From Dipteris shenzhenensis (taxonomy: Eukaryota > Polypodiophyta > Polypodiopsida > Gleicheniales), in assembly GCA_047967505.1 (NCBI GenBank), contig CM106539.1: a DNA stretch of 64,000 nt; one strand, given 5' to 3'. The first letter of the stretch is position 1. Each line of letters begins with the position of its first letter. The notes under the pieces are model-generated. The model searched no databases. It was not told where the DNA came from and was given only the letters and a program-made list of their open reading frames with translations. Below, piece after piece: positions 1-11,423 of the stretch. Both the position numbers and the translations under genes were made by a program.

Positions 1-430
1 ATGTGGTGTGCTACTAAAATGCATGTAATTTATGACTTTATTTATTATAAATAATTATTTATAATTAGATAAATCATTCAAAAAATTACCAATAAATCAC
101 GTTAAACTCTACATAATGTAAAGAGACCACCTACAAAGTTTCAATAACATTTGAGAAATTTAGAATTTAATATGACACTCTCTGTTCGTGACAAAGGTGT
201 GACCACCTTGGAACCATGCCCTGTAACACAAAGAAATTTTTTGTGTGTGCATCGAATTTTTGATCAGACTATATGATTGTGTGCACAATAGCATGTATGA
301 TGTTATGTCTGAAGACTTCAAAGACTAGATCTATAGGGAAGTAGGTGAGATTTGCATTTTTGTGTGTTAAAAAGCTTGTTTTTCCACCTCCTAAAGATTG
401 GTGAGTGAACAAAAAGTGGACACCCTTAGC
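1..430. other. AT-rich flank, no gene seen
   Basis: I see no coding potential, no RNA gene and no recognisable element. The first copy of the satellite junction motif (ACACACCTA followed by a T run) appears near 480, so the array edge lies at about 430-480. Confidence 0.5.
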
Positions 431-3400
431 TTGCTACTTCCCTTGTGTGCAAAGTATCCAATAAGTACTTGTTTGAATAACACACCTAAGACCGTGTTTT
501 TTTATGGTTGTGCATTACACTAAGGCAAAAATGGTGTTTTATGCTTGATCAACAATGCAAAGGGCATAATACTTTGCACACACCTTAAACTAGGTGGAAT
601 TGACTTACATGCAAAGTGGCGTGCCCATCCCATAAGTACTTGATGGGATAACATACCTAGCAATGTGTTTTTTTATGGATGTGCATGACACTAAGGCAAA
701 AATGGTATTTAATGCTCGATTGACAATGCAAAGGATATCCGATGGGCACAATACTTTTCCTACGGCTCAACCTAGGTGGTATTGACATATTTCCAAAGAG
801 GCTCACCCATCCGATAAGTACTTGGTGAGATAACGCACCTAAGGGCGTGCTTTTTTACAGATGTGCATATTAGTAGGAGGAAAATGGTGTATAATGCGTG
901 ATCGACCATGCAAAGCATATCCGATGGTCACAATACTTTGCATGCACCTCAACCTAGTTGAAACAGACTTGCGTGCAAAGTGGAGCCCCATCTTAGAAGT
1001 ACTTTTTTTAATAACACACCTAGGACTGTGTTTTTTTATGGTTGTGCATGACACTAAGGCAAAAACGGTGTTTTATGTTTGATCGACAATGTAAAGCATA
1101 TCTCATGGGCACAATACTTTGCACATACCTTAAACTTGGTGGAATTGACTTACATGCAAAGTGGTGCACCCATCCCATAACTACTTGATCAGATAACATA
1201 CCTAGCAGCGTGTTTTTTTATGGATGTGCATGACACTAAGGCAAAAATGGTATTTACTGCTTGATCGACCATGCAAAGGATATCCGATGGGCACAATACT
1301 TTTTACCATGCCTCAACCTAGGTGGTATTGACTTGTTTTCAAAGACGCACACCCATCTGATAAGTACTTGGTTGTATAACACACCTAAGGGCATGTTTTT
1401 TTACGGATGTGCATATCACTAGGGAAAAAACAGTGTATAATGCGTGATCGCCCATTCAAAGCATATCCGATGGTCACAATACTTTGCACGCACCTCAACC
1501 TAGTTGAAATGGACTTGTGTGCAAAGTGGAGCTCCTATCTGAGAAGTACTTGTTTGACTTTAACACACCTAGGACCGTGTTTTTTAATGGTTGTGCATGA
1601 TACTAAGGCAAAATCGGAATTTTATGCTTGATCCACAATGCAAAGCATATCTGATGCGCACAATACTTTGCACACACCTTAAACTAGGTGGAATTGACTT
1701 ACATGCAAAGTGGTGTGGCCATCCCATAAGTACTTGATCGGATAACATACCTAGCAGCGTGTTTTTTTCGGATGTGCATGACACTAAGGCATAAATGGTA
1801 TTTAATGCTCGATCAACCATGCAAAGCATATCTGATGGGCACAATACTTTTCCTACGCCTCAACCTAGGTGGTATTGACTTGTTTTCAAAGAGGCACACC
1901 CATCCGATAAGTACTTGGTCAGATAACACACCTAAGGGCATGTTTTTTAATGGATGTGCATATCATTAGGGAAAAAACGGTGTATAATGCGTGATCAACC
2001 ATGCAAAGCATATCCAATGGTCACAATACTTTGCACGCACCTCAACCTAGTTGAAACATACTTGCGTGCAAAGTGGAGCCCCAGTACTTGTTTGAATAAC
2101 ACACCTAGGACCGTGTTTTTTTATGGTTGTGCATGACACTAAGGCAAAAACGGTGTTTTATGCTTGATCGACAAGGCAAAGCATATCCGATGGCAGAATA
2201 CTTTGCACACACCTTAAACTAGGTGGAATTGACTTACATGCAAAGTGGCGAACCCATCCCATAAGTACTTGTTCAAATAACACATCTAGGACCTTGTTTT
2301 TTACAGTTGTGCATTTTACTAAGGCAAAAACGGTGTATAATGCTTGATTGCATATGAAAATATTGACTTACATGCAAAGTGGCACACCCATCCCATAAGT
2401 ACTTGATGGGATAACATACCTAGCAGTGTGTTTCTTTACAATTGTTCATGACATTAATTATAAGGCAAAAATGGTATTTAATGCTTGATCAACCATCCAA
2501 AGCATACTCGATGCACACAATACTTCTCCTATGCCTCAACCTAGGTGGTATTGACTTGTTTTCAAAGAGGCACACCCATCCTATAAGTACTTGGTCAGAT
2601 AATACACCTAAGGGCGTGTTTTTTAACAGATTTGCATATCACTAGGGGAAACATGGTGTATAATGCGTGATCGACCATGCATAGCATATCCGATGGTCAC
2701 AATACTTTGCATGCATTTCAACCTAGTTGAAACGGACTTGCATGCAAAGTGGATCCCCCATTTTAGAAGTACTTGTTTGAATAAGACACCTAGGACCGTG
2801 TTTTTTTACGGTTGTGCATTACACTAAGGCAAAAACGGTGTTTTATGCTTGATCGACAATGCAAAGCATATCCGATGGGCACAATACTTTGCACACACCT
2901 TTAAATCAGTGGAATTGACTTACATGCAAAGTGGCTCTCTCTTCCCATAACCACTTGTTCGAATAACACACCTAGGACCGTGTTTTTTTACGGTTGTGCA
3001 TGACAAGAAGGCAAAAATGGTATTTAATGCTCCCTCGACCATGCAAAGCAAATCCGATGGGCACAATACTTTGCATGATCCTCAACCATGGTGGTATTGC
3101 ATTGCATGCAAAGTGGTACACCCATCCGATAAGCACTTGGTCGGATAACTCACCTATAACTTAGTGTGTTTTTTTATGGTTGTGCATGACATTGAGGTAC
3201 AAATGGCATTTAATGTGTGATATACTATGCAAAGAATATTTGATGGGCACAATACATTGCACGCACCTCAACCTAGGTGTTATTGAGTCTCATGCAAAGT
3301 GGCGTGTCTATCCAATAAGTACTTGATCGGATAACACAATTAGGAGCGTCTTTTTTTACGAATGTGCTTGACACTAAGGCAAGAATAGAATTTAAAGCTC

Positions 3401-4775
3401 AATGGACCATGCAATGCACATCCAATGGGCACAATACTTCACTAACACCTCATACTAGGTGGTATTGACTTGTTTGAAAAGAGGCACACCCATCCGATAA
3501 GTACTTGGTCGGATAACACAACTAAGGGCATGTTTCTTTACGGATGTACATATCACTAGGGGAAAGACGGTGTATAATGCGTGATCGACCATGCAAATCA
3601 TATCCGATGGTCACAATACTTTTCACGCACCTCAATCTAGTTAAAATTGACTTGTGTGCAAAGTGGAGCCCCCATTTGATAAGTACTTGTTTGAATAACA
3701 CACCTAGGACCATGTTTTTTTATGGTTGTGCATCACACTAAGGCAAAAATGGTGTTTTATGTTTGATCGACAATGCAAAGCATATTCGATGGGCACAATA
3801 ATTTACACGCACCTTAAATTAGGTGGAATTGGCTACATCCAAAGTTGCTCTCCCATCCCATAAGTACTTTATTGAATAACATACCTAGCAGTGTGTTTTT
3901 TTACGGATGTGCATGACACTAAGGCAAAAATGGTATTTAATGCTCGATCGACAATGCAAAGCATATTCGATGGACACAATACTTTTCCCATGCCTCAACC
4001 TAGGTGGTATTGACTTGTTTGCAAAGAGGCACACCCATCCAATAAGTACAAGTGTCGGATAACACACCTAAGGGCGTGTTTTTTTATAGATGTGCATATC
4101 ACTAGGGGAAAAATGTTGTATAATGAGTGATTGACCATGCAAAGCATATCCGATGGTCACAATACTTTTCATGCACCTCAACCTAGTTGAAATTGACTTG
4201 CGTGAAAAGTGGAGCCCCCATCCGATGAGTACTTGTTAGAATAACACCCCTAGGACTGTATGGTTGTGCATGACACCAAGGCAAAAACGGTGTTTTATGC
4301 TTGATTGACGCATATTCGATGGGAAAAATACTTTGCACACACCTTTAAATTGGTGGAATTGACTTACATGCAAAGTGGCGCTCTCATCCCATAACCACTT
4401 GTTCGAATAACACACCTAGGACCGTGTTTTTTTACGGTTATGCATGACACTAAGGCAAAAACGGTATTTAATGCTCCCTCGACCATGAAAAGCATATCCG
4501 ATTGGCACAATACTTTTCATGCTCCTCCAAAGTGGTGGTCTTGAGTTGTATGCAAAGTGGTACACCCATACGATAAGCACTTGGTCAGATAACACATCTA
4601 AAAGTGTGTTTTTTAATCGTTGTGTATGACATTGAGGCACAAACGGTGTTTAATGCGTGATATACCATGCAAAGCATAGCCGATGGGCACAATACTTTGC
4701 ATGCACCTCAATGTAGGTGTTATTGAGTTGCATGCAAAGTGGTGTGTCCATTATGAGTACTTGATCGGATGACTT
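430..4775 (+). repeat. Satellite array, ~182-bp monomer with higher-order structure
   Basis: About 24 head-to-tail copies of a monomer of about 182 bp are visible. Each has a T-run after an ACACACCTA-like junction, then TGTGCATGACACTAAGGC, a GATCGACCATGCAAAGCAT-like block, CACAATACTTTGCA and a CATAAGTACTTG-like block. Junctions fall near 476, 650, 832, 1012, 1195, 1377, 1560, 1744, 1925 and 2097, then less regularly to about 4775. Three monomer types can be told apart by the bases after the junction: A (AAGGGCGTG), B (TAGGACCGTG) and C (TAGCAGCGTG). They run B-C-A-B-C-A-B-C-A-B on the left, giving a trimer of about 548 bp. One copy near 2280-2410 has an internal deletion. Open frames in the array are by-products of the repeat. 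Whether it is centromeric, pericentromeric or interstitial cannot be seen here. Confidence 0.93.
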
Positions 4776-4898
4776 CTCCCACCAATAATATAAATACTAA
4801 TTAAAAATTATAATAAGTGAGTAGATTATTAAAAAGAGACTAATATTTATGTAATTGTTGCTACTACACCTTTCTTGCAAAGGACTCTCACAAAGGAG

Positions 4899-5686
4899 AT
4901 GGCTATAGATTTTGTTCTAGGGATGGATGTGATTTTATGTAGCAAAAGAGAAGTAGTTGCATTTGCTACAATCCACGATAGTGATCCCAATTCAGTTTGC
5001 CACTTTCGAAGACTTAGCGAAGATAAGGTGGCAGTTATTGTATCAAAGATTCTTAGTGCACATGTTGAGCTAAAGTATAAATGTGGAGATATGGAAACAC
5101 TTGGAGATGTTATGCCCTACAATACATACAACAAATCATTTATAGCATGGGACAAAGACGAGACTTATGCAATAGAAATTATCAAGAATACAAAGTGCAC
5201 CACCTTGGATTTTACTATAGGGGACATTTTACAAATGAGATCATTTGCAAATAATTTTGTAGCAAAAGGTGAAGTATTGGGATTTGAACAAGTGGAGCAA
5301 TGGTCATTTGCACAGATGAGGATTCTAAAAGTCATTGATGATGGTATGGTTGATAACATAACATCCTTATGTGATCCCTACTATGAGGTAGGCAAGAATA
5401 TGAGATGGAGCATGCAATTTTTAAACATGAGAAAGAGGCACATGGTTTTCAATGATAAAGACAAGGTATACTACAATATCAGAGGACCTAAAAAGCATGC
5501 CCATGTGCCAAGAACTATCACTTCAAACGTGGATGATTTCATTGTACTCAATTATAGAAGTGACATCTTATCTGGAGTGGATGAGTTCATTGATTCCGAG
5601 AAACAAAATGATTTTAGAAGTGAAGCCTTATCTGGGGTGGATGAATTCTTGCACAGTGAGAAGGGCAAAGGTTTCAATAGCGAAGT
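4899..5686 (+). pseudogene. Left part of a host gene split by a Copia insertion
   Basis: The frame starts at the ATG at 4899 (an upstream in-frame TTG at 4875 is less likely as the start) and stays open to the Copia insertion point at 5686. If the element and one copy of the 5-bp target duplication are left out, the frame continues at 11609 and ends with TAA at 11730-11732, giving 303 codons. I do not recognise a domain in the first 230 residues. The C-terminal part has a short repeat with the core LSGVDEF: two copies lie left of the insertion, a third spans it, and a variant (LSRVEEF) ends the frame. The next open stretches downstream, in the same frame, belong to a DUF7869-like family, so this may be the N-terminal part of that gene or a separate ORF upstream of it. 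The insertion breaks the frame by adding LTR sequence with early stops. Confidence 0.6.
5682..5686 (+). repeat. Target-site duplication, left copy (GAAGT)
   Basis: GAAGT directly precedes the 5' LTR and occurs again directly after the 3' LTR (11604-11608). Five base pairs is the usual duplication length for Copia integrases. Confidence 0.95.
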
Positions 5687-5866
5687 TGTGGGGTTAAAGG
5701 TCACTGTGCCTTAACCCCAGTTATGTACAATACTCAAACACATATATAAATGAATAAAAAAGAAGATTAGGGTGGTTCTGCACCCACCAAAACTTGTGTG
5801 GCTCTCTGTCTCTCTCTCTCGCTCTCTCTCCCTCTTCCATTCTTGCTTCCGTTGAGAGCACTCTCA
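5687..5866 (+). repeat. 5' LTR of the intact Copia element
   Basis: It starts with TGTGGGG and ends with ACTCTCA. It holds an AT-rich ATATATAAATGAATAAAA block that could serve as TATA box or polyadenylation region, followed by a CT-rich stretch near the 3' end. It reads identical to 11424-11603. Confidence 0.96.
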
Positions 5867-5868
5867 AC

Positions 5869-5880
5869 TGGTATCAGAGC
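5869..5880 (+). promoter_or_regulatory. Primer-binding site for initiator tRNA-Met
   Basis: TGGTATCAGAGC lies two bases after the LTR. It is the standard plant Copia primer-binding site, complementary to the 3' end of initiator tRNA-Met, and primes minus-strand DNA synthesis. Confidence 0.93.
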
Positions 5881-7305
5881 CCGGGTGATCTAGCTGAGTG
5901 TGCGTGAATGCTTTGAAGCTCAGCAGCTCTGTGGGAGGAAGGAGAAGCTCTGTGGGAAGCTTTGTGGGTGACTTTACTTGCATCCGAGTGTGCAGAGACC
6001 TTGGAGGAACCTTTGGAAAAGTCACTTTGGCTTTGCGAAGTGGTTTTGAGAGCCTGTTAAGAGCTTTCAAAGAAAAAGTCGTTTTTTGAGCTTTTCCCTA
6101 TTCCGTTCGATGACAGAGACTCCGTATTGACTTGTGGAGGCAACTATTGCTTGCTTTTGGTGTCCACATTACTTCAGGAGCTTGGAAACACCTTCATTCT
6201 TGAATCTGAGATCATTTCAGTGGATTTCTGACTCACTGTGTCAATTCCTGCGTTTTTTGCCCGGGTGTTGGAACTCAAGTTTGGAGCAACCATTTGCAGA
6301 TCTGTCAGTTCCGGTGGACTCAGGAGGTCCTAAAACTTCTATGTTGCTCATCATTCGCACTCCGGTGGAGTTTACAGATAGCTCTGTTTCCAAAAACGTT
6401 TTTCAGTCCGTGTGTTGGACCCAGTGATTGAGACCACGGTTTCCAAAACCGTCTGTCCCATTGCGTTCCGGACGCCCAAAAACCCCTACCTGTCAGTCCT
6501 TGCGCGATTCGGTGGAGGATTTTCAGAGTTATAAATCTCTGTGTATTCGATTTCGTCTCTCTGTTATGCATTTTTCATACTAAGGTTTTGAAACCTTAGA
6601 TTTATGCCACATGGCAGTGGATAAGTATTGACTCCCGTTTCTCACTCATCGGTTGAGATTTTGGAGTTCTGGCAGAAGAGAGATATTTGCAGATTTTCTT
6701 GCTGAGTCCGATTATGCAATGGCGCCCATGTTTTGAGGCATCTCAGGTTCTATTTTCAGTAGCGCTCATTACCGTGGGACTATGATTTCTTGAGCATACC
6801 TTATGCAGATCACTTTGGTTGCAGTTTGAGCAGTGTGCGCTCATTCGTGGTATGCATTGGGTTGCAGTGGATGATTTATAGGCCATTTGGATGCATTGCG
6901 GTCCTTGTTGGATGCGCTGATAGGCCCAAATTGCCTTGTGGGATGCTATTTTTTATGGACGCTTTGCACATGGATGCTATTTTATGCTGAGGGACAGCTT
7001 TGAAACATTGCAGGTGATGCACTGATAGTGCTATGCTCTCTTGGATGAGACATTATTGATGTATATGCCAGTGGACAGTGTTTATGCTTGAGTCATTTGG
7101 CACTTATTGGCATTTTCTTTTGGGCCAGATTTGCTCATATGGATGCATAGTATATGCACATGAGTGAGATGCATCTTTTGATGCTTTGAGCTTTGAGTTT
7201 GGTGATATTTCAGTCTATTGTGGCATACACATTTGGGTGCACCTGGTATTTGGTGTGATTCTCTCTTGCAGGCACTAGCATTTGGCATTTTGTTTCATTT
7301 GCATC
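5881..7305 (+). other. Copia leader between PBS and gag
   Basis: This is 1.4 kb of T/G-rich sequence with only short open frames, none recognisable. It would be the 5' untranslated leader carrying packaging signals. It is long for a Copia element. The related element at 35382 has a leader of similar length once its foreign fragment is subtracted. Confidence 0.7.
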
Positions 7306-10300
7306 ATGGCATCCTCTTCCATGCCTGAAAAGGAGTTTTTCAGCATTAAAAAGTTTGATGGGACAAACTTTTCTTTGTGGAAAGAACAAATAAGGGATGT
7401 GCTTATTCAAAAGAAGCAGATTAAACCCTTGGCAGGTATTGAAGCTAAGCCTGCGGATATGTCTGAGGATGATTGGAATGAGTTGGATGCATTAGCAAAG
7501 TCTACTATTAGACTTCATCTTGCAGAGTCAGTTTATTTCACAGTAGTGAATGAGCAAACTACGGAAGATTTGTGGAAGAAACTGTGTGCCACTTATGAGA
7601 AGGAAACTGCCTCTAATAAAGTTTACCTCATGAAGAGGTTGTTTGAGCTGCAAATGAAGGAAGGGGTCTCCATTGCTTCTCACTTGAATGAATTCAATAT
7701 TATTTTCAGCCAGCTTCAGGCTCAGAAGATGAATTTTGATGCGGAGACTAAGGCAATATTTCTCTTATGTTCATTGCCATCCTCGTGGGATACCTTCCGT
7801 ATAGCTGTCAGTAACTCTGCACCTGGTGGAGTACTGAAATTTCATGATGTTGTGGGTAGCTTGTTGGCCGAGGAGATTAGACGGAAGTCTATGGATGGCA
7901 ACAAGCAGGATGCAGCCTTAAATGTGCAAAGGGGCAGATCACAGTTCAGGGGGAAGTCCCAAGAAAGAGGGAAGTCTCGTAGCAAATCCAGGGCACGGAA
8001 CATTGAGTGTTACCATTGTGGCAAGAAGGGCCATATGAAAAAGGATTGCTACAAGCTGAAAAGAGAGCAAAAGGATAAGAAAAAGAATGCAAATTGGGGT
8101 GCAAATCAAAAGGAAGAGAGTCCAAGGGAGGACAAAGGAAAAGTGAAGATCGAGGAGATCAATGCAGTCACACGTGATAGTGACAATGATGTTCTCTTCA
8201 TGTCTAGTTTATCTGCAGAGTTGCTTACCACTTCAGATGATGCATATTCCCAGGATTGGATTTTGGATTCTGGTGCTTCATTCCATGTTACTCCCCATAG
8301 GGAATGGTTCTCCACTTATGACAGTGGAAAGACAGGTTGTGTGCATCTTGGAAATGACTATGCATGTGACATAGTGGGAGCAGGTGACATAAAGTTTTCT
8401 TTTGCAAATGGGTCTGCATTTGTTTTGAAACATGTGAGACATGTGCCTAAGCTGACCAAGAGTCTTATTTCAGTGGGTCAGCTAGATGATGCTGGTTTTC
8501 ACACCACTTTTGGCTTTCAGAGTTGGAAAATTCAGAAGGGCTCTATGCTTTTGGCCAGGGGTGCCAAGTGTGGGACTTTGTATCCCTTACATGTATCAGG
8601 GGTATCTGATCATGTTGTTGCAATAACCGAGCAGCCAAGCACTTCTTTGTGGCATTGCAGGTTGGGGCACATGAGCCAGAATGGAATGAAACTCTTATGC
8701 CGTTTGGGTTATGTACCGCATTTGAGTTTCTCTGATTTTGAATTTTGTGAGCATTGTCTCTATGGGAAGCAGACTAAATCAGCCCATAAAAGAAAGGGAA
8801 AGAAAGAGTTTGAAATGCTTGATTTGGTGCATTCAGACGTATGTGGTCCCATGCCTACACGGTCATTAGGCGGGGCCGAATACTATGTGACATTCATTGA
8901 TGATGCAACTAGGAAAGTGTGGGCTTATGCTATAGCTCGGAAGAGTGATGTATTCCAGGTATTTCAGAAATGGCTGGCCTTGGTTGAGAATCAGTCAGGT
9001 AGAATGCTTAAATGCCTACGGACTGACAATGGTGGAGAGTATCTCTCTCATGACTTTCAGCATTTCTGTGATACACGTGGGATTAAGAGGGAGCTCACAT
9101 CCCCTCGTACTCCAGAGCAAAATCCAGTTGCAGAAAAGATGAATCGTACCATTCAAGAAAGGTTGCAATGCATGCTTTCCAATGCAAGTCTTTCTGGTGG
9201 TTTTTGGGCTGAGGCAATGAAGATTGCAGTGCATGTGATCAATAGATCACCTAGTAAGAGTTTGGATGGTGGTATTCCTGAAGAGGCATGGAGTGGCAAG
9301 AAGCCCTCTTACTCTCATTTGCGTATATTTGGGTGTGAGGCATATGCACATGTGCCAAAAGAGCTTCGAAAGAAGCTAGATCCTAAGTCTAGGAAATGCA
9401 TCTTTCTAGGTTATGGTGAAAGTGGAGAGATGGGCTATCGTCTCTGGGATCCAGAAGCAAAGAAGATCATACGCAGCCATGATGTGGTCTTCAATGAGAA
9501 GAAGATGCATAAGGCACCCATGAGGGATGTGGAAATGAGGAGAATCACTTTCCAGGATGTGAATCCACCTACATATGTTGATAGACAGCAAGCTGTCCAT
9601 GCACCAAATGTGCAAGAAATGGTGCCACCAAGTACTCCCACAGGTATACAATCAAGGGTAGATGATGGATCATCTATTGATGGAAATGATGAGCCAAATG
9701 TGGCTGATATGCAAGTGGGACAGCAAGCTGAAATGCCCTTGAGAAGATCATCTAGAGTGTCTAGACTGCCTGATAGGTTTGTTCCAGGGGTAGACTATGT
9801 GATGCTTACTGATTGCGGGGAGCCTTCTTGCTACAAAGAGGCTATGATGCGTGAGGATCAACGCAAGTGGGAGTATGCTATGCAATCAGAGATGAGTTCA
9901 CTTATGAAGAATAAGACTTGGGACTTGGTTTCTTTGCCACATGGAAAGAAAGCATTGCCATGTAAATGGGTCTACAAAATGAAGGTCACAGGTGATGATG
10001 TGCCTAGGTACAAGGCCCGTTTGGTTGCTAAAGGGTTCAAGCAAGAGAAGGGTGTGGACTTTGATGAGATATTCTCTCCGGTTGTGAAGATGACCACACT
10101 TAGATGCATGCTTGGACTAGTGGCATCAGAGGATATGGAGCTTATGCCAATGGATGTCAAGACAGCTTTCTTGCATGGGGATTTGCATGAGGACATTTAC
10201 ATGGTGCAGCCGGAAGGCTTTGAAGAAAAGGGCAAAGAGCATTTAGTTTGCAAGCTGAAAAAGAGTCTCTATGGTCTTAAGCAAGCACCTAGAGAATGGT

Positions 10301-11370
10301 ATCAGAAGTTTGATGCTTTCATTCGGTCCCAGGGTTTTAGAAGGAGTGAAATTGATCACTGCCTCTACACTAAAAGGGCTAAGGATAGTAGCCTGATAAT
10401 CTTGGCACTATATGTGGATGATATGCTATTGGCTAGCAAGAATACTTATGAGCTAGATGCATTAAAGGCCAAGTTGCATGAGGCCTTTGATATGAAGGAT
10501 TTGGGATTTGCAGGTCATATTCTTGGTATGCGCATCACGCGTGATCGGAGTAGGAAACTCCTTTGGCTTTCACAAAAAGAGTATGTTACAAAAGTATTAC
10601 AGCGTTTCAATATGGAGGGGGGGAAGGCAGTGAGTACTCCATTGCCTCCATATGTGAAACTGAGTCATACAGATAGTCCCAAATCAGATGAGGAAAGGGC
10701 CATGATGGCCAAGGTTCCTTATGCATCAGCAGTTGGGAGTCTTATGTATGCTATGATAGCTACTAGACCAGACATTGCATTTGCAGTGGGAGTTGTTAGC
10801 CGGTATATGGCTAATCCAGGAAAGAGGCATTGGGAGGCAGTTAAGTGCATCATGAGGTACATGAAGGGTACCAAGGAGATGTGCATTTGCTTTGGTAAAG
10901 GAGACATGCGTGTACTTGGGTACACAGATTCAGACTATGCAGGGCATGTGGATAGTAGGAGATCCACTTCTGGTTATGTGTTCACCTTTGCAGGTGGTGC
11001 AGTGTCGTGGATGTCTCGTGCACAGAAGTGCGTTGCTTTGTCTACCACAGAGGCTGAGTATGTTGCAGCCACAGAGGGTTGCAAGGAGGCTATATGGCTT
11101 GATCGGCTAGTGGGAGATTTGGGGATTCATACAGGTGTACCGACATTGCATAGTGATTCCATGAGTGCTATTCAGCTAGCACGGAATCCGGTCTTTCATG
11201 CAAAGACCAAACACATTGAGGTCAGGTACCATTTCATCAGGGAGGTACTTGAGGACAAGCGCATAGAGCTTGTCAAGGTTCATACAGATGATAACCCTGC
11301 AGATATGCTGACGAAGAGTCTACCTAGTCAGCGGTTTGAGTATTGTCGTGTATTGATGGGCATTGGATAG
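7306..11370 (+). CDS. Copia gag-pol polyprotein (1,354 aa, intact)
   Basis: The ATG at 7306 is preferred; the frame is open upstream only to a TTG at 7282. Domains in order: a UBN2-type gag; a CCHC zinc knuckle (CYHCGKKGHMKKDC, starting near residue 235); an aspartic protease with the DSGAS motif (Asp near residue 321); the gag-pre-integrase HHCC region (HCRLGH to CEHC); an integrase core with the Asp of HSDVCGP, the Asp of RTDNGGEY and the Glu of QNPVAEKMNRT; a Copia-type reverse transcriptase with YVDD near residue 1036; and RNase H with TDSDYAG, STTEAEY and HSDSMSA, ending with ADMLTKSLP. I see no stop or frameshift, and all catalytic motifs are present. It makes the capsid and the enzymes for copying and integrating the element. 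Such elements usually express gag and pol from one frame, as here. Confidence 0.96.
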   Translation: MASSSMPEKEFFSIKKFDGTNFSLWKEQIRDVLIQKKQIKPLAGIEAKPADMSEDDWNELDALAKSTIRLHLAESVYFTVVNEQTTEDLWKKLCATYEKETASNKVYLMKRLFELQMKEGVSIASHLNEFNIIFSQLQAQKMNFDAETKAIFLLCSLPSSWDTFRIAVSNSAPGGVLKFHDVVGSLLAEEIRRKSMDGNKQDAALNVQRGRSQFRGKSQERGKSRSKSRARNIECYHCGKKGHMKKDCYKLKREQKDKKKNANWGANQKEESPREDKGKVKIEEINAVTRDSDNDVLFMSSLSAELLTTSDDAYSQDWILDSGASFHVTPHREWFSTYDSGKTGCVHLGNDYACDIVGAGDIKFSFANGSAFVLKHVRHVPKLTKSLISVGQLDDAGFHTTFGFQSWKIQKGSMLLARGAKCGTLYPLHVSGVSDHVVAITEQPSTSLWHCRLGHMSQNGMKLLCRLGYVPHLSFSDFEFCEHCLYGKQTKSAHKRKGKKEFEMLDLVHSDVCGPMPTRSLGGAEYYVTFIDDATRKVWAYAIARKSDVFQVFQKWLALVENQSGRMLKCLRTDNGGEYLSHDFQHFCDTRGIKRELTSPRTPEQNPVAEKMNRTIQERLQCMLSNASLSGGFWAEAMKIAVHVINRSPSKSLDGGIPEEAWSGKKPSYSHLRIFGCEAYAHVPKELRKKLDPKSRKCIFLGYGESGEMGYRLWDPEAKKIIRSHDVVFNEKKMHKAPMRDVEMRRITFQDVNPPTYVDRQQAVHAPNVQEMVPPSTPTGIQSRVDDGSSIDGNDEPNVADMQVGQQAEMPLRRSSRVSRLPDRFVPGVDYVMLTDCGEPSCYKEAMMREDQRKWEYAMQSEMSSLMKNKTWDLVSLPHGKKALPCKWVYKMKVTGDDVPRYKARLVAKGFKQEKGVDFDEIFSPVVKMTTLRCMLGLVASEDMELMPMDVKTAFLHGDLHEDIYMVQPEGFEEKGKEHLVCKLKKSLYGLKQAPREWYQKFDAFIRSQGFRRSEIDHCLYTKRAKDSSLIILALYVDDMLLASKNTYELDALKAKLHEAFDMKDLGFAGHILGMRITRDRSRKLLWLSQKEYVTKVLQRFNMEGGKAVSTPLPPYVKLSHTDSPKSDEERAMMAKVPYASAVGSLMYAMIATRPDIAFAVGVVSRYMANPGKRHWEAVKCIMRYMKGTKEMCICFGKGDMRVLGYTDSDYAGHVDSRRSTSGYVFTFAGGAVSWMSRAQKCVALSTTEAEYVAATEGCKEAIWLDRLVGDLGIHTGVPTLHSDSMSAIQLARNPVFHAKTKHIEVRYHFIREVLEDKRIELVKVHTDDNPADMLTKSLPSQRFEYCRVLMGIG

Positions 11371-11410
11371 TATGCTCACTGGTTGTTCTCCCTTAAAGGC
11401 ACATTGTCCT

Positions 11411-11423
11411 TTAAGTGGGAGGT
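11411..11423 (+). promoter_or_regulatory. Polypurine tract of the Copia element
   Basis: The purine-rich run AAGTGGGAGG lies directly upstream of the 3' LTR and would prime plus-strand DNA synthesis. Confidence 0.85.

Noticed and set aside
839-4640. Many short open frames on both strands (for example 861-1082, 1584-1844, 4416-4640) with similar translations
   Set aside because: They repeat with the satellite monomer, occur on both strands and have no recognisable domain. They are translations of the repeat.
430-4775. CRISPR-like regular repeats
   Set aside because: The units are about 182 bp without unique spacers, in plant nuclear DNA. This is a satellite.
5898-6990. Small frames in the Copia leader (5898-6089, 6134-6427, 6790-6990)
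   Set aside because: They have no domain, overlap antisense frames, and lie in the untranslated leader of the element.
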